Shown here: piece after piece, positions 1 to 12,364 of the stretch | Layout of the letters: each line of letters begins with the position of its first letter | Position numbering within the stretch: position 1 is the first letter of the stretch | Assembly (NCBI RefSeq): GCF_000018065.1 | Contig: NC_009840.1 | Coordinates: 930,001 to 994,000, forward strand | Direction: 5' to 3' | DNA length: 64,000 nucleotides | Source: Prochlorococcus marinus str. MIT 9215 | GTDB lineage: Bacteria > Cyanobacteriota > Cyanobacteriia > PCC-6307 > Cyanobiaceae | Notes under the pieces: generated by a model | Seen by the model: the letters and a program-made list of their open reading frames with translations, nothing else | Database searches by the model: none | Told to the model about the DNA's origin: nothing | Made by a program: the position numbers and the translations under genes

Positions 1-53
1 CCTAAAGCGCCGGATACTAGTACTGGAATAGGTTTTTGAGAATTTTCAATCAT
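1..53 (-). CDS. dapB: 4-hydroxy-tetrahydrodipicolinate reductase, N-terminal end only
   Basis: Reading from the ATG at 53 leftward gives 17 codons before the window edge, including IPVLVSGALG. This looks like the first beta strand and glycine-rich nucleotide-binding loop of DapB, which reduces the dihydrodipicolinate precursor with NAD(P)H in lysine and peptidoglycan synthesis. It is divergent from chlH, with about 100 bp of promoter region between them. Only 17 residues are visible, so the assignment rests on that motif and on my recollection that dapB neighbours chlH in these genomes. Confidence 0.6.
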   Translation of the reverse strand, partial: MIENSQKPIPVLVSGAL

Positions 54-156
54 TTTTGTAAAAAAATTTTTTTTAAAGGTTGTTACACGCTATTTATATT
101 GCACACAATAACGTCTTTTCATTCGTAGGCTGGATAGAAATACTTAAATAAAATCA

Positions 157-3100
157 ATGTTTACGCAGGTCCGCTCAGCAAACCGCAGAGTATCTCCTGT
201 TGAGGATAACAAACACAAAGTTGTAATAAAAGCAGTTTATGTTGTCCTTGAGCCACAATACCAAAATTCCTTAACGGAAGCTGCAAAGTCAATCAATAAG
301 ATGAATGGGCCAATAGGTATAGACCTTAGCGGCTATCTTATCGAAGAACTTAGAAATGAAAGTAACTTTGAAGACTTTAAGGGAGATATAGCTAATGCAG
401 ATATATTTGTTGCTTCCCTAATTTTCATTGAAGATCTAGCTCAAAAAGTTGTTGATGCGGTATCTCCATATAAAGATAAGCTTAAAGCCTCAATTATTTT
501 TCCATCTATGCCAGAGGTAATGAGATTAAATAAGTTAGGTTCATTTAGTATGGCCCAACTTGGACAATCTAAAAGTATTATTGGAGATTTAATAAAAAAG
601 AAAAAAGAATCTGATGGAGCAAGCTTCCAAGACTCAATGTTGAAGTTATTAAATACACTTCCTTCAATACTTAAATATCTACCAGTAGAAAAAGCTCAAG
701 ATGCAAGGACCTTCATTCTGAGTTTCCAGTACTGGTTAGGTGGTACTACTGAGAACTTAAAAAACTTCTTATTAATGATTTCTGAAAAGTACGCAGTTTC
801 AGAGAACATAAAAGATCAAATAGAAGAATTCAAAATTCAAGACCCTGAAACATTTCCGGATTTAGGAATTTGGCACCCTCTCGCGCCTTGCATGTTTGAA
901 AGTCTTGAAGAATATCAAAATTGGGAGAATAATAGGAAAGATATAAATCCTAAACATGACAAAACTCCAACGATAGGTTTAGTACTTCAAAGAAGTCATA
1001 TAGTTACAGGGGATGAAGCTCATTACGTTGCCGTAATTCAAGAATTGGAATATCGAGGCGCGAGAGTACTTCCAATCTTCTGTGGGGGGCTAGATTTTTC
1101 TAAACCAGTTAATGAGTTTTATTATGATTCCATAAATAAAGATAAGCCTATAGTTGACGGAGTAGTATCTCTAACTGGATTTGCATTAGTTGGTGGACCA
1201 GCAAGACAAGATCATCCTAGAGCTATTGAAGCTCTTAAAAGGTTAAATAGACCATATATGGTTGCACTTCCATTAGTCTTCCAAACCACGCAAGAATGGG
1301 AAGATAGTGATCTTGGTTTACACCCAGTTCAGGTAGCACTTCAAATTGCGATCCCTGAGCTTGATGGTGCTATTGAACCTATTATTCTCTCAGGTCGTGA
1401 TGATGCTACAGGAAAAGCTCATACACTACAGGATAGAGTTGATGTAATAGCTGAAAGAGCAATAAAATGGTCAACTTTAAGGGTTAAACAAAGAAAGGAA
1501 AAAAAATTAGCTATTACAGTATTTAGTTTTCCTCCAGACAAAGGAAATGTTGGTACAGCTGCATACCTTAACGTTTTTGGCTCAATTTACAGAGTTCTTC
1601 TTGAAATGAAATCGAAAGGATATCAAATAGATGAACTACCAAGTAATTCAAAAGAATTAATGGAAAAAGTAATAAACAACCCTGAAGCTATGGATGGCTC
1701 TCCAGAGTTAAATATTGCTCATAAGATGTCAGTAAAAGAATACGAAGAATTCACACCATACTCACGAAGACTTGAAGAGAATTGGGGTAAACCTCCTGGC
1801 AACCTAAATAGTGACGGACAAAACCTTCTTATCTATGGAAAACATTTTGGAAATGTTTTTATAGGAGTTCAACCTACATTCGGTTATGAAGGTGATCCCA
1901 TGAGATTACTCTACTCAAGAAGTGCTAGTCCTCATCATGGTTTTGCCGCTTATTACACTTACGTAGAAAAAATCTGGGGGGCTGATGCTGTTCTTCATTT
2001 TGGAACACACGGCTCCCTTGAATTTATGCCTGGGAAACAGATGGGCATGAGTGAAACTTGCTATCCAGATTCTCTCATTGGATCATTGCCTAATTTGTAT
2101 TACTATGCTGCGAATAATCCATCTGAAGCAACAATTGCGAAGAGAAGAGGATATGCTTCAACTATTAGTTATCTGACTCCTCCAGCGGAAAATGCAGGCC
2201 TATACAAGGGACTTAAAGAACTAAGTGAACTTGTTGGTTCTTATCAACAATTAAGAGAAAATAGTAGGGGGATTCAAATTGTTAATGCAATAGTTGAGAC
2301 TTCTAAACAATGTAACCTTGACAAAGATGTAGAGCTCCCTTCAAAAGAAGTAGAAGAGCTTTCAATAGATGAAAGAGATTTATTTGTTGGTAATGTCTAT
2401 AAACAGTTGATGGAAATTGAGAGTAGATTGTTACCTTGCGGTCTTCATACTATTGGAGAAGCTCCAACAGCAGAAGAAGCTGTTGCAACACTTGTAAATA
2501 TTGCATCTTTAGAAAGAGAACAAGAGGGATTAAGATCTCTTCCTGGATTACTCGCAGAATCCATCGGTCTAACTATTGAAAAAATTTATGATGGTAACAA
2601 TAAAGGTGAACTTAAATTTGTAGAGTTAAATGAAAAAATCATAAAGACAGCAAGAGAGTCGATTTTTGCGATGGTCAACTCTTTAAAAATTGTTGATGGC
2701 AGAGTTTATTTAGAAAAATCTCTTCTTTCAAAACTTTTCGATTTACTTAAAGTTTTTGGTCTAAATCTACCTACCCCTTGGCTAAGAGTCTGCAGATTAA
2801 ATGGATTTAATGAAGTTAATCAGAAGAAATTAAATAAATTATTTGATTACTTACTTTTCTGTCTTGAACAGGTCTGCGCAGACAAAGAAATGGATAGCCT
2901 CATTAAAGCATTAGATGGAAATTATGTTTTACCTGGACCAGGTGGAGATCCCATAAGAAATCCAGGTGTTTTGCCTAGTGGTAAAAATATCCATGCACTT
3001 GATCCTCAATCAATCCCAACTACAGCAGCAGTAGCTGCGGCGAAGTCTGTTGTTGACAAATTAATTGAAAGACAAAAGGAAGAGCAAGGAACATGGCCTG

Positions 3101-4167
3101 AAACAATAGCTTGTGTTTTATGGGGTACTGATAACATCAAAACTTACGGAGAATCACTGGCACAAATCTTATGGTTTGTTGGGGTAAAACCAAAACCAGA
3201 TTCTGTTGGAAGAATTAATAAACTAGAATTAATCCCTTTAGAAGAATTAGATAGGCCAAGAATAGATGTAGTAGTTAACTGTTCAGGAGTATTTAGAGAT
3301 CTATTTATTAATCAAATGGCATTAATAGATCAGGCAGTAAAATTAGCAGCTGAAGCTGATGAACCATTGGAATATAATTTTGTAAGGAAACATTCACTAG
3401 AACAAGCAGAAAAAGAAGGGACTTCTATCAGAGAAGCTTCAGCGAGAGTATTCTCTAATGCAAGTGGAAGTTACAGTTCAAATGTTAATTTAGCCGTAGA
3501 AAATTCAACATGGGAGGAAGAAAATGAATTACAAGAAATGTATTTATCGCGCAAAACATATGCTTTTAATGCAGATAATCCAGGTGAGATGAATCAAAAA
3601 AGAGAGGTATTTGAGTCAGTAATGAAAACAGCAGATGTTACATTTCAAAACCTTGATTCTTCAGAGATTTCATTAACAGATGTAAGTCATTATTTTGATT
3701 CGGATCCGACAAAATTGATCAAGACATTAAGAGATGACGGAAAAGAACCAAGTAGTTACATAGCGGATACAACTACTTCTAATGCTCAAGTTAGAACACT
3801 AGGAGAAACTATCAGATTAGACTCAAGAACAAAACTTTTAAATCCAAAGTGGTATGAAGGTATGCTCAAATCAGGCTACGAAGGAGTTAGAGAACTTTCT
3901 AACAGACTTAATTACACTCTTGGTTGGAGTGCCACAAGTGGTCAAGTAGATAATTTTGTATATGAAGAAACTAATGAAACATTTATAAATGACGAAGAGA
4001 TGAGGAAAAGATTAATGGATCTTAATCCTAATAGTTTCAGAAGAATTGTAGGAACTTTGCTAGAAGTCAATGGTAGGGGATATTGGGAAACTTCAGATGA
4101 GAATATAGAACAGTTGAAAGAACTATACCAAGAGGTAGAGGATAAAATCGAAGGTGTTAAAGAATAA
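157..4167 (+). CDS. chlH: Magnesium chelatase subunit H
   Basis: ChlH is the large porphyrin-binding subunit of magnesium chelatase. With ChlI and ChlD it inserts Mg2+ into protoporphyrin IX, the first committed step of chlorophyll synthesis. The protein is 1336 residues, the normal ChlH length. It has an N-terminal DUF3479-type domain (about residues 20-180) followed by the long CobN/magnesium-chelatase domain, with typical stretches such as [11 protein letters not shown] and [19 protein letters not shown]. It stands alone between the divergent dapB and the convergent folP, only 8 bp from the end of folP. It is distinguished from CobN by its length and its cyanobacterial context. Confidence 0.97.
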   Translation: MFTQVRSANRRVSPVEDNKHKVVIKAVYVVLEPQYQNSLTEAAKSINKMNGPIGIDLSGYLIEELRNESNFEDFKGDIANADIFVASLIFIEDLAQKVVDAVSPYKDKLKASIIFPSMPEVMRLNKLGSFSMAQLGQSKSIIGDLIKKKKESDGASFQDSMLKLLNTLPSILKYLPVEKAQDARTFILSFQYWLGGTTENLKNFLLMISEKYAVSENIKDQIEEFKIQDPETFPDLGIWHPLAPCMFESLEEYQNWENNRKDINPKHDKTPTIGLVLQRSHIVTGDEAHYVAVIQELEYRGARVLPIFCGGLDFSKPVNEFYYDSINKDKPIVDGVVSLTGFALVGGPARQDHPRAIEALKRLNRPYMVALPLVFQTTQEWEDSDLGLHPVQVALQIAIPELDGAIEPIILSGRDDATGKAHTLQDRVDVIAERAIKWSTLRVKQRKEKKLAITVFSFPPDKGNVGTAAYLNVFGSIYRVLLEMKSKGYQIDELPSNSKELMEKVINNPEAMDGSPELNIAHKMSVKEYEEFTPYSRRLEENWGKPPGNLNSDGQNLLIYGKHFGNVFIGVQPTFGYEGDPMRLLYSRSASPHHGFAAYYTYVEKIWGADAVLHFGTHGSLEFMPGKQMGMSETCYPDSLIGSLPNLYYYAANNPSEATIAKRRGYASTISYLTPPAENAGLYKGLKELSELVGSYQQLRENSRGIQIVNAIVETSKQCNLDKDVELPSKEVEELSIDERDLFVGNVYKQLMEIESRLLPCGLHTIGEAPTAEEAVATLVNIASLEREQEGLRSLPGLLAESIGLTIEKIYDGNNKGELKFVELNEKIIKTARESIFAMVNSLKIVDGRVYLEKSLLSKLFDLLKVFGLNLPTPWLRVCRLNGFNEVNQKKLNKLFDYLLFCLEQVCADKEMDSLIKALDGNYVLPGPGGDPIRNPGVLPSGKNIHALDPQSIPTTAAVAAAKSVVDKLIERQKEEQGTWPETIACVLWGTDNIKTYGESLAQILWFVGVKPKPDSVGRINKLELIPLEELDRPRIDVVVNCSGVFRDLFINQMALIDQAVKLAAEADEPLEYNFVRKHSLEQAEKEGTSIREASARVFSNASGSYSSNVNLAVENSTWEEENELQEMYLSRKTYAFNADNPGEMNQKREVFESVMKTADVTFQNLDSSEISLTDVSHYFDSDPTKLIKTLRDDGKEPSSYIADTTTSNAQVRTLGETIRLDSRTKLLNPKWYEGMLKSGYEGVRELSNRLNYTLGWSATSGQVDNFVYEETNETFINDEEMRKRLMDLNPNSFRRIVGTLLEVNGRGYWETSDENIEQLKELYQEVEDKIEGVKE

Positions 4168-4175
4168 TAATCTTA

Positions 4176-5030
4176 TTATTTTCGGTAAATCTTATCAGCT
4201 ACTTTCAGGATTTGATAATTAAGTTTGACGTTGTGAACTCTCACAATGTCAATATTAAACTGAGAACAAAGACAACTTATTGCAAGTGTTCCTATATCCC
4301 TTTCTTTTGGGTTTTTCTCATTTAAAATTTCTCCAATAAATCTCTTTCTAGATGCACCTATCAAAATTGGCAAATTCCATTTTTTAAATACATCTAAGTT
4401 TCTCAAGATTTCCAAATTATGAATAATATCCTTTGAAAAACCAATTCCAGGATCAACTATTATATTTCTTTCAGATATTTTTTTTTCTAAAGCATTCTTT
4501 ATTAAATTATCAAGCGAGCACTTAACATCAGTCAATACATTCTGGTAATTAGAAAGTTCATTCATATTTTGACTATTACCACGACTATGAGTTATGACGA
4601 ATGGGCAGTTAAATTTTGATACAACATCCAAAATTTTTATATCTCTTCTTCCTCCAGTGACATCATTTATCCAATTAGCACCATTTAAAAGAGCTTCATA
4701 AGCTACCTCAGAATTAAAAGTATCAATAGAAATTAAAACATCTGGAAATTCAGATTTTATTAATTTTAGATATGGGATCAATCTTTTTATTTCTATATTA
4801 AATCCAACTTCTTCAGCCCCAGGTCTCGTACTTTGAGCACCAAGATCAATAACATCAACACCATTGCTTAAGAAATGATTTACTTGATCTAAAACTTTTT
4901 TTGAAGAGTTTAATTCCCCACCATCACTAAATGAATCAGGAGTTAAATTAATAACTCCCATAATTGAAGTTTTTTGGCCCCAGCCTTTTGGCCATGGATT
5001 ATTCTTATTTATAATTTGCAATTCTCGCAA
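4176..5030 (-). CDS. folP: Dihydropteroate synthase
   Basis: Condenses 6-hydroxymethyl-dihydropterin diphosphate with p-aminobenzoate in folate synthesis. The 284-residue TIM barrel carries the family signatures in order: [15 protein letters not shown] (about residues 24-38), [11 protein letters not shown], the DPGIGFSKD loop and [11 protein letters not shown] near the C terminus. It follows tpiA on the same strand, and its ATG lies inside the tpiA end (26-bp overlap), which suggests translational coupling. The N terminus could be shorter, but no ATG lies between this start and the first signature. Confidence 0.95.
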
Positions 5031-5730
5031 AACTATTAGGATCTAATGAAGCCCCTCCAACTAACACCCCATCTATATCACTCATTGACATGATTTCGTC
5101 AATATTATTAGGTTTAACAGATCCTCCATATTGAATAATTACATCATCAAAACCTATTAATTTCCTAATCAAAGAACATATCTTATTAGCATCTTCAGCC
5201 TCACATGTTTTACCAGTGCCAATAGCCCATATTGGTTCATAGGCAACAATTAAATTAGATGGATCTGTATTTTCTAATCCTTGTTCAACCTGTCTAGTAA
5301 TAATTCTATCAGCTTCTCCTCTCTCTCTTTGTTCTAATGTTTCTCCTACACAAACTATTGGAGTAAGTCCACTAGATTGAGCAAAAACTGCTCTTTTATT
5401 AATTTGTTCATCACTTTCACTAAAATATTTCCTTGGTTCACTATGTCCAACGATTGCATATGAGACACCATGTTCAAGAAGCATTTTTGGAGATATTTCT
5501 GCAGTAAATGCTCCTTGATCTTCCCAATGAATATTTTGACTAGAAATATCTAAATAATCAAAATCAGAATGATTCGAAAAGGTTGAAATAGCCGTAAAAG
5601 GTGGCGCAATAACAACTTTACGATCATCTTTTATGTTTTTTATTAAAGGAATAAACTCTTCTAAATAGGATTTAGCTTCAGCACAAGTCATGTGCATTTT
5701 CCAATTACCAGCAATTACAGATTTTCTCAA
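5005..5730 (-). CDS. tpiA: Triosephosphate isomerase
   Basis: Interconverts dihydroxyacetone phosphate and glyceraldehyde 3-phosphate in the Calvin cycle and glycolysis. The protein is 241 residues, with the catalytic elements GNWKMH near the N terminus (Lys 11), [10 protein letters not shown] carrying the electrophilic His, [12 protein letters not shown] with the catalytic Glu, and the phosphate-binding GGSVKP and GVLVGGASL loops. It lies in a minus-strand run: S4 protein, tpiA, folP. Confidence 0.97.
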
Positions 5731-5782
5731 AATACTATCTCCAAGAAAAATATACTAATACAAAGTGAGTTGAATAAGCTAA

Positions 5783-5959
5783 CTATTCAAAAATTAATTC
5801 ATTTTTTAGAAATATAACTTTATCTCCCTTGTTTAACTTCCTTCCTCTCCTAGTCTCAATTACACCATTAACCTTAACAGAACCGGATTTAATAAAAATT
5901 TTTGCTTCGCCACCAGAAGATACCAAATTTTTCCATTTTAAGAATTGATCCAATTTCAT
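5783..5959 (-). CDS. Small S4-domain RNA-binding protein (YaaA/RluB-like S4 module)
   Basis: A 58-residue protein that starts MKLDQFLKWKNLV and continues with SGGEAKIFIKSGSVKVNGV and RRGRKLNKGD. This is a complete stand-alone S4 fold: the conserved SGGEAK and the VNGxxETRRGRKL turn are what contact RNA in ribosomal protein S4 and pseudouridine synthases. It is immediately upstream of tpiA on the same strand (52-bp gap). Such minimal S4 proteins are annotated as YaaA-like or ribosome-associated; the actual RNA target is unknown. Confidence 0.85.
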   Translation of the reverse strand: MKLDQFLKWKNLVSSGGEAKIFIKSGSVKVNGVIETRRGRKLNKGDKVIFLKNELIFE

Positions 5960-6017
5960 TGTTTTTTATACCTAAAGATATTGATAAAGTAGGATAAACA
6001 ATTAAATATATAATATC

Positions 6018-7724
6018 TTGAGACTAATACCACCTGTCAGACCATATTCAAATAGGTTTATCAAGGGTTTTATATGCATGCTTATTTACGTAGCTTGTTG
6101 GCCTTTATTAGCTTATTTAGCTGGAAACTTAATCCCAGCAATTGGATCTGGTGATATCTCTAAAGTTTCTAGCATAATAATAAAGTCTTTATTTGTATTT
6201 TTAATTCAAAAAACTGCTCAATTTGGACAGGATGTATTCATAGCAAAACCATCTTTAGAAATTAGTGAAGTGATGAGAGGAAATTTATTTAGCAGAATTC
6301 AAAAAATAAAGATGAATTCTGTTGAAAACATTTCAGCCGGGGACATCACATATAGACTTACAGAAGATGCAGACAGGGTAAGCGAAGTTATTTATAAAAC
6401 AGCTCAAGATACTATTCCATGCACTTTACAGTTGTTAGCGGTAATAATCTATATGTTTTATTTAGACTGGTCACTAACAGTATCAACATTCGTTTTAGCT
6501 CCGTTGATTATTCTTTCAGTTAACAGTTTTGGAAGAAGAGTTTTATTAGCATCCGAAAAAAGTCAAGAATCAACAAGTAATTTAGCAGGTTTAATAGGTG
6601 AATCTATAAATGGAATATCCACGATAAGAGCTTTTGCTGCAGAAAATTGGATTGAGAAAAGGTTCTATAAAAGATTAAGTACAAATAAAAAAGCAAAATA
6701 TAAAACATTAAAACTACTTGCATTTCAACATCCAGTTGTAGGATTTGTTGAAGCATTTGGAATATTAGCAATATTAGGTTTAGGAGCCGCAAGAATCAAT
6801 CTAGGCCTTCTAACAAGCGAAGAATTTAGTAGTTTTTTTGCAGCAATATTAATGCTAATCGATCCAATAAGCCATGTAAGTACAAATTTTAATGACTATA
6901 AACAGGCAGAAGCTTCAATAAAAAGGTTGAAAAACATTAATCTAGAGCCTATCGAAGATGATAAAGAAAATTTAACAAGGATATCCAATATTGCAGGCAA
7001 AATAAGTTTTAAGAAAGTTAATTTCGCTTACAAAAAAGATAATCAAGTACTTAAAAATATCAATTTAGAAATAAAAAGAGGTGAAGTCACAGCATTTGTT
7101 GGAGCTTCTGGAGCTGGTAAAAGTACAATGTTGGCTTTGATTTTAAAGTTTATAAATCCAACTAATGGAGACATTTTTATAGATGATAAAAATCTCAAAA
7201 TAATAAATACAAAAGATATTAGAAAAAACATTGCATTAGTACAACAACAGCCTTTTTTGTTTTCAGGAACAATTTTTGATGTAATAAGAATGGGCAGAAA
7301 TTTCACCAAAGAAGAAGTTATAGAATCAGCAAGAAAAGCAAACGCTCACAACTTCATTCAAAAGCTTCCTGAGAAATATGAAACTGAGATAACTGAAAAA
7401 GGATCAAATTTCTCAGGTGGTCAGATCCAGAGGATAGCAATTGCAAGAGCAATACTTGGTAACCCTTCAATTCTTCTTTTAGATGAGGCCACGAGTGCGT
7501 TAGATGCAGAATCAGAATCAGAAGTACAAAAAGGACTTAGTAGAGCTATGAAAGATCGAACAGTTATTGTAATTGCTCATAGATTAGCCACTACGCAAGA
7601 GGCAAATAAAATAGTTGTTTTCGATAAAGGCAAAATTATTGAAGTTGGGAAACATATTGATCTAATCAATAAACCTGGAATTTATAAAGAATTATGTGAA
7701 AAACAATTGATTAAAAAATTATAA
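6018..7724 (+). CDS. ABC transporter half-molecule, permease fused to ATPase (MsbA/lipid-exporter type)
   Basis: 568 residues: an ABC-exporter transmembrane domain (about 1-300) followed by a nucleotide-binding domain with Walker A GASGAGKS (near residue 361), signature FSGGQIQRIAIARA (near 464), Walker B ILLLDEATSALD (near 485) and the H-loop IAHR. Half-transporters of this layout work as homodimers exporting lipids, peptides or drugs. The substrate cannot be read from sequence. The first codon is taken as TTG at 6018, because the next ATG would delete the first membrane segment. It is followed by a small conserved protein 31 bp downstream. Confidence 0.9.
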   Translation: MRLIPPVRPYSNRFIKGFICMLIYVACWPLLAYLAGNLIPAIGSGDISKVSSIIIKSLFVFLIQKTAQFGQDVFIAKPSLEISEVMRGNLFSRIQKIKMNSVENISAGDITYRLTEDADRVSEVIYKTAQDTIPCTLQLLAVIIYMFYLDWSLTVSTFVLAPLIILSVNSFGRRVLLASEKSQESTSNLAGLIGESINGISTIRAFAAENWIEKRFYKRLSTNKKAKYKTLKLLAFQHPVVGFVEAFGILAILGLGAARINLGLLTSEEFSSFFAAILMLIDPISHVSTNFNDYKQAEASIKRLKNINLEPIEDDKENLTRISNIAGKISFKKVNFAYKKDNQVLKNINLEIKRGEVTAFVGASGAGKSTMLALILKFINPTNGDIFIDDKNLKIINTKDIRKNIALVQQQPFLFSGTIFDVIRMGRNFTKEEVIESARKANAHNFIQKLPEKYETEITEKGSNFSGGQIQRIAIARAILGNPSILLLDEATSALDAESESEVQKGLSRAMKDRTVIVIAHRLATTQEANKIVVFDKGKIIEVGKHIDLINKPGIYKELCEKQLIKKL

Positions 7725-7755
7725 TTAAACTTTATTTATTATAAAGAGTAAGTCA

Positions 7756-7974
7756 ATGAGCGAAAACACAAATGATTCTTCAAATCCAGTTTTAACCTTT
7801 GAAGGGAAAAAATATTTAATAAATGAACTTTCTAATGAAATAAAAGAATCTATAAAAGCATTACAAATAGCTGAGACACAACTTAAGATGCATCAAGATA
7901 CTCTCGAATTACTTTCAATTAGCCGAAACACATTAGCTAATCAATTAAGAGGAAAACTAAAAAACCTAGAGTGA
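7756..7974 (+). CDS. Conserved small coiled-coil protein (possibly DUF6447)
   Basis: 72 residues, no signal peptide or membrane segment. The N-terminal third (LTFEGKKYLINELSNE) is followed by a continuous heptad-rich helix to the end. It resembles short cyanobacterial and cyanophage proteins that I recall as DUF6447, but I cannot verify this. It follows the ABC transporter on the same strand and converges on carB with 4 bp between the stop codons. Confidence 0.7.
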   Translation: MSENTNDSSNPVLTFEGKKYLINELSNEIKESIKALQIAETQLKMHQDTLELLSISRNTLANQLRGKLKNLE

Positions 7975-7978
7975 AATT

Positions 7979-10900
7979 CTAATAATTATGGATTTCTTGT
8001 AAAGAATAAGCATAAACTTTATTACTCTGCAAAGCTTTAATTGCTTTAATGGCTGCCTTTGCTCCAGGAATAGTTGTAAATGTAGGGATGTTATATTCTA
8101 AAGCAGCACGTCTTAAATAAGCGTCGTCATGAAGAGCCTGTGAACCGATTGGAGTATTAATTATTAATTGAACAAGTCCCGAACGAATTAGGTCCTCAAT
8201 ATTTGGTCTACCTTCATGAACTTTTAGCACTTCGTCAACTTGAATGCCTAAATTTACCAAATATGAAGCTGTACCTTTTGTTGCAATTAATTTAAATCCT
8301 AAAATCAAAAGTTCTTGAGCAATTTCCTCGAGATTTTTTTTATCTAAATCATTTGTAGACAAAAAAGCAACTCCTTCTGATGGAACACCATTTCCTGCTG
8401 CCAATTCAGACTTAGCATAAGCAATTCCAAAATCTTTAGCTAAACCCATTACTTCTCCAGTAGATCTCATTTCGGGACCAAGTAATGTATCAGATCCAGG
8501 AAATCTTTTGAAAGGTAACACAGCCTCCTTAACTGCTTGATATTTAGGAGAAATTTCTTGTGTGAAATTAATATCTTCCAATGTAAAACCTTGCATTAAC
8601 TGGGTAGCTAATTTTGCGATTGGTTTACCTATGGCTTTTGAAACAAATGGGACCGTCCTAGATGCTCTTGGATTTGCTTCAAGAATAAATAGCTTATTTT
8701 CTTTGTTATTTGTATTTGTCACCGCAAATTGTAAGTTAATTAAACCAACAACATTTAATCTTTGTGCAATTAATTTAGTCCACTTCCTTACATTTTCTAT
8801 TGTAGATAATGAAAGAGAAATGGATGGTAAACAACAAGCTGAATCTCCTGAATGAATTCCTGCAGGCTCAACATGTTCCATTAGACCTGCGATGACAACT
8901 GAACCGTTTGAATCACATAAAGCATCAACATCTATCTCAATAGCATTATTCAAATATTGATCAAGAAGGATTGGATGATCAGGCGAAACCTTAACTGCTT
9001 CATTAATATATCTTGATAATTCATTCTCATCTTTAACAATTTCCATTGCCCTTCCTCCTAAAACATAAGAAGGTCTTACAACCAATGGGAACCCTATATT
9101 TTTTGCTACTATCTCCGCTTCATCTTGATTACGTGCAATACCGTTTAAAGGTTGTCTAATACTTAGTTCTTCAAGTATCTTTGTAAATTCTTCTCTATCT
9201 TCAGCCAAATCGATAGATATTGGAGATGTCCCGAGAATTTTTGATCCAGTTTTGGCTCCATCATTAGATTTAAGCCATTCATATAAAGGTAATGATATTT
9301 TTAGCGGCGTTTGGCCTCCAAATTGAACAATCAAACCATAAGGATTTTCTGCTTCTATTATGTTAAGCACATCCTCCAAAGTTACAGGTTCAAAATATAA
9401 AATATCGCTAGTATCATAATCTGTTGATACTGTCTCAGGGTTGCTATTAACCATTATTGTTTTATAACCATTTGTAGAGGCTTGATATGATGCATGACAA
9501 CAACAGTAATCAAATTCTATTCCCTGACCAATTCTGTTTGGACCGCCTCCTAGAATCATGATTTTTTTTGATTCGCAATTTTCTGAAATCTCGCTATCGA
9601 AAATTTGAGAATTTGAATTAAGGAAAGATTCCTCGTAGGTTGAATAATGATAAGGAGTTGACGAAGAAAATTCCGCTGAACAAGTATCAACAGTTTTATA
9701 AATTGGTATTATATTAAGTTTTTTTCTATATCTTCTCACCTCAAAAAATTCAGAATTAGTTAACTTCGCTATCTGTTGATCTGAAAAGCCTAATTGTTTA
9801 GCATGTAACATCAAATCCCTGTCTAGAGAATAAAGTTCCTTTTCTTTTAAAAAGTCATTTTCAAAATTAAAGATATTACGTAATTTTTCGATAAACCATA
9901 AATCTATATTTGTAACTTCATAAATATATGAATTAGTTTTCCCAAGCTGCATAGCCTTTTTAATGAGAAAAATTCTTTCACATGTCGGGTTCCTTAAACT
10001 ATTTTTAATATGACTCTCATTCTTAAATTCATCTAATGAATCACATTCCCATCCAAAAACACCTACTTCTAAAGACCTTAATGCTTTCTGAAATGATTCT
10101 TCAAAAGAACGACCTATTGCCATTGACTCACCAACGGATTTCATGGCAGTGCTTAAAGTCTTCGAAGATCCTTTAAACTTTTCAAAGGCAAATCTTGGAA
10201 TCTTAGTAACTACGTAATCAATTGATGGCTCGAAACATGCAGGTGTTTTTTTTGTAATATCATTAATAATCTCATCAAGTGTATAACCAACAGATAATAA
10301 AGCAGCAATCTTAGCTATAGGAAATCCAGTGGCTTTACTTGCCAAAGCAGAGGATCTACTAACACGGGGGTTCATTTCTATGACAATTACATCTCCATTA
10401 GTTGGATTTATTGCAAATTGGATATTACTCCCTCCTGTTTCAACGCCTACTTCTCTAATAATTTTCAATGACAAATCCCTTAATCTCTGATACTCCTTAT
10501 CTGTTAAAGTCTGTGCAGGAGCTACGGTAATCGAATCTCCAGTGTGAACACCCATTGGGTCTAAATTTTCAATGCTACAAACTATTACTACATTGTCAGC
10601 AGTATCTCTCATTACCTCTAGTTCATACTCCTTCCATCCAATTAGTGATTTTTCAATCAATATCTGATTACTTGGACTTTCCTCCAACCCTGATTTACAC
10701 AACTCAACAAATTCTTCAAGGTTAAAAGCAATTCCACCTCCTACACCACCTAATGTAAATGCAGGCCTAATTATAAGAGGGTAGGAACTAATTTCTTTTG
10801 ATACCTCCATAGCTTCATCCAGATCAGATGCAATGCCAGAAGGACATACATTTACATTTATTTTCTCCATCGATTCTTTAAATAATTTTCTATCTTCAGC

Positions 10901-11275
10901 TTTATTAATAGCTCTTAAATCAGCCCCAATTAATTCAATATTATTTTGTTTCAAAAAATCTGATTCTGATAATTTAACCGCAAGATTCAAAGCGGTTTGA
11001 CCTCCCATAGTGGGAAGAATCGCGTCAGGTTTTTCTTTTAAAATAATCTGAGAAACAATTTCAGAAGTCAAAGGTTCAATATAGGTTTTATTAGCAATAT
11101 CAGGATCAGTCATTATTGATGCTGGATTTGAATTTATCAAGATAATTTCATAACCAGCATTTCTTAAAGCTTTACAAGCTTGAGTGCCAGAGTAATCAAA
11201 TTCGCATGCTTGTCCAATAACAATCGGTCCAGAACCAAGAATAAGAATTTTTTTAAGATCACCTCTTTGAGGCAT
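7979..11275 (-). CDS. carB: Carbamoyl-phosphate synthase large subunit
   Basis: Makes carbamoyl phosphate from bicarbonate, ammonia (supplied by CarA) and two ATP, for arginine and pyrimidine synthesis. The 1098 residues show the expected duplicated layout: two ATP-grasp halves, each opening with a glycine-rich loop ([19 protein letters not shown] and [19 protein letters not shown]) and each with the paired GGQTALN / GGQTPLK motif. A C-terminal MGS-like allosteric domain follows ([14 protein letters not shown]). Nothing is missing. It is monocistronic on the minus strand. Confidence 0.97.
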   Translation of the reverse strand: MPQRGDLKKILILGSGPIVIGQACEFDYSGTQACKALRNAGYEIILINSNPASIMTDPDIANKTYIEPLTSEIVSQIILKEKPDAILPTMGGQTALNLAVKLSESDFLKQNNIELIGADLRAINKAEDRKLFKESMEKINVNVCPSGIASDLDEAMEVSKEISSYPLIIRPAFTLGGVGGGIAFNLEEFVELCKSGLEESPSNQILIEKSLIGWKEYELEVMRDTADNVVIVCSIENLDPMGVHTGDSITVAPAQTLTDKEYQRLRDLSLKIIREVGVETGGSNIQFAINPTNGDVIVIEMNPRVSRSSALASKATGFPIAKIAALLSVGYTLDEIINDITKKTPACFEPSIDYVVTKIPRFAFEKFKGSSKTLSTAMKSVGESMAIGRSFEESFQKALRSLEVGVFGWECDSLDEFKNESHIKNSLRNPTCERIFLIKKAMQLGKTNSYIYEVTNIDLWFIEKLRNIFNFENDFLKEKELYSLDRDLMLHAKQLGFSDQQIAKLTNSEFFEVRRYRKKLNIIPIYKTVDTCSAEFSSSTPYHYSTYEESFLNSNSQIFDSEISENCESKKIMILGGGPNRIGQGIEFDYCCCHASYQASTNGYKTIMVNSNPETVSTDYDTSDILYFEPVTLEDVLNIIEAENPYGLIVQFGGQTPLKISLPLYEWLKSNDGAKTGSKILGTSPISIDLAEDREEFTKILEELSIRQPLNGIARNQDEAEIVAKNIGFPLVVRPSYVLGGRAMEIVKDENELSRYINEAVKVSPDHPILLDQYLNNAIEIDVDALCDSNGSVVIAGLMEHVEPAGIHSGDSACCLPSISLSLSTIENVRKWTKLIAQRLNVVGLINLQFAVTNTNNKENKLFILEANPRASRTVPFVSKAIGKPIAKLATQLMQGFTLEDINFTQEISPKYQAVKEAVLPFKRFPGSDTLLGPEMRSTGEVMGLAKDFGIAYAKSELAAGNGVPSEGVAFLSTNDLDKKNLEEIAQELLILGFKLIATKGTASYLVNLGIQVDEVLKVHEGRPNIEDLIRSGLVQLIINTPIGSQALHDDAYLRRAALEYNIPTFTTIPGAKAAIKAIKALQSNKVYAYSLQEIHNY

Positions 11276-11382
11276 AATTTAAACATTCATTTATCTCATG
11301 CTACTTATAAATCATCAGATGTTAATCAAGTTACTTGAAAAGCAACATTTGTTTCTATAGTATTGAAAGAAAATAATTTTTT

Positions 11383-12021
11383 ATGAGCGAACTTCAACGA
11401 CTTAAAAGTTTGTTGCCTCCAGAAAATGAAAGTTGGGTATTTGTTGAAGCTGCTGCGGCTATAGACCCACCTTTAATAACACTTGAGGAAATTGGTCGTG
11501 ACGAAGTAGAAATTCAAATAGATCTAGATGAATGGGATAACTTTGCTATTGACCACAGAAATCTATTATTTTGGCACGAGGTTGGAAAAATTCAAAATGA
11601 CACAATTCCCAGAGATGGATGGGAAATGGCAGCTCTAGCCATAGGACTAGGAGGGGCGATAGGAGAGTTATGGGTTCAAGATGGGTTACTTTTATTACTT
11701 GCTCTTGGTTTATCAAGTTTTGCAGGCTATAGATTATATTTAAAAAATAATTCTGAAAAAAAGCTTCAAGATGCTATTTATGCAGACGAGAGAGCTATAG
11801 ATCTTGCTTGTAGATTTGGATACAGCATTCCAAATGCGTATAAAAGTCTTGGGGGTGCATTAAAGGAATTAATTGATAAGACGCGAAAGAAGAAAAAAAG
11901 AAGTTTTTTTGAAGATAGATTAGATGCCTTAAGAAAAAGTGCAGAAAGAGCAAGATCAGAATTATCTCAGCAAGAAGGTTCAGAAAAATCAGTCTCAAGC
12001 GAAAATGTTTATGGACAATAA
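11383..12021 (+). CDS. DUF3318 family membrane protein
   Basis: 212 residues, a conserved cyanobacterial protein. Acidic N-terminal half, two adjacent hydrophobic segments around residues 85-115 (GLGGAIGELW and LLLLLALGLSSFAGY), then a basic coiled-coil tail (KTRKKKKRSFF). Known only as DUF3318 as far as I recall. Its last 17 bases overlap the start of rsfS, so the two are probably one translation unit. Confidence 0.8.
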   Translation: MSELQRLKSLLPPENESWVFVEAAAAIDPPLITLEEIGRDEVEIQIDLDEWDNFAIDHRNLLFWHEVGKIQNDTIPRDGWEMAALAIGLGGAIGELWVQDGLLLLLALGLSSFAGYRLYLKNNSEKKLQDAIYADERAIDLACRFGYSIPNAYKSLGGALKELIDKTRKKKKRSFFEDRLDALRKSAERARSELSQQEGSEKSVSSENVYGQ

Positions 12022-12355
12022 AAATTTGGTTTTAATGGCAGCTAAAGCATGTGATGAAAAAAAAGCAAGGGATATAAAACTTATAAAAATCGACAAAGTA
12101 TCATTTATTAGCGAATGGATTTTGATTGCTGAAGGATTATCTGATGTACAAGTTAGATCTATAACTAATTCAGTAGAGGGGGAACTTAGAGAGAAGGCTA
12201 AAATTGAACCAATACGAAAAGAGGGAGTTAATGAAGCTAAATGGGCTTTACTTGATTATGGTGATTTAATCGTGAATATTTTTCAACCAGAAATAAGAAA
12301 ATTTTATGACCTTGAATCATTCTGGAGTAATGGAGATAATCTCATATTTCCATAA
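12005..12355 (+). CDS. rsfS: Ribosome silencing factor RsfS
   Basis: RsfS (Iojap/DUF143 family) binds ribosomal protein uL14 and blocks subunit joining when nutrients are scarce. The sequence shows the family core VLMAAKACDEKKARDI, FISEWILIAEGLSDVQVRSI and the C-terminal WALLDYGDLIVNIF with FYDLESFW. Length 116 residues from ATG 12005; ATG 12011 is an equal alternative. An upstream extension is open but falls wholly inside the DUF3318 gene, so I reject it. Confidence 0.92.
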   Translation: MFMDNKNLVLMAAKACDEKKARDIKLIKIDKVSFISEWILIAEGLSDVQVRSITNSVEGELREKAKIEPIRKEGVNEAKWALLDYGDLIVNIFQPEIRKFYDLESFWSNGDNLIFP

Positions 12356-12364
12356 TTTTATTTT

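Noticed and set aside
11939..12004. 66-bp upstream extension of rsfS
   Set aside because: Lies entirely inside the DUF3318 coding region, and RsfS proteins begin near 12005.
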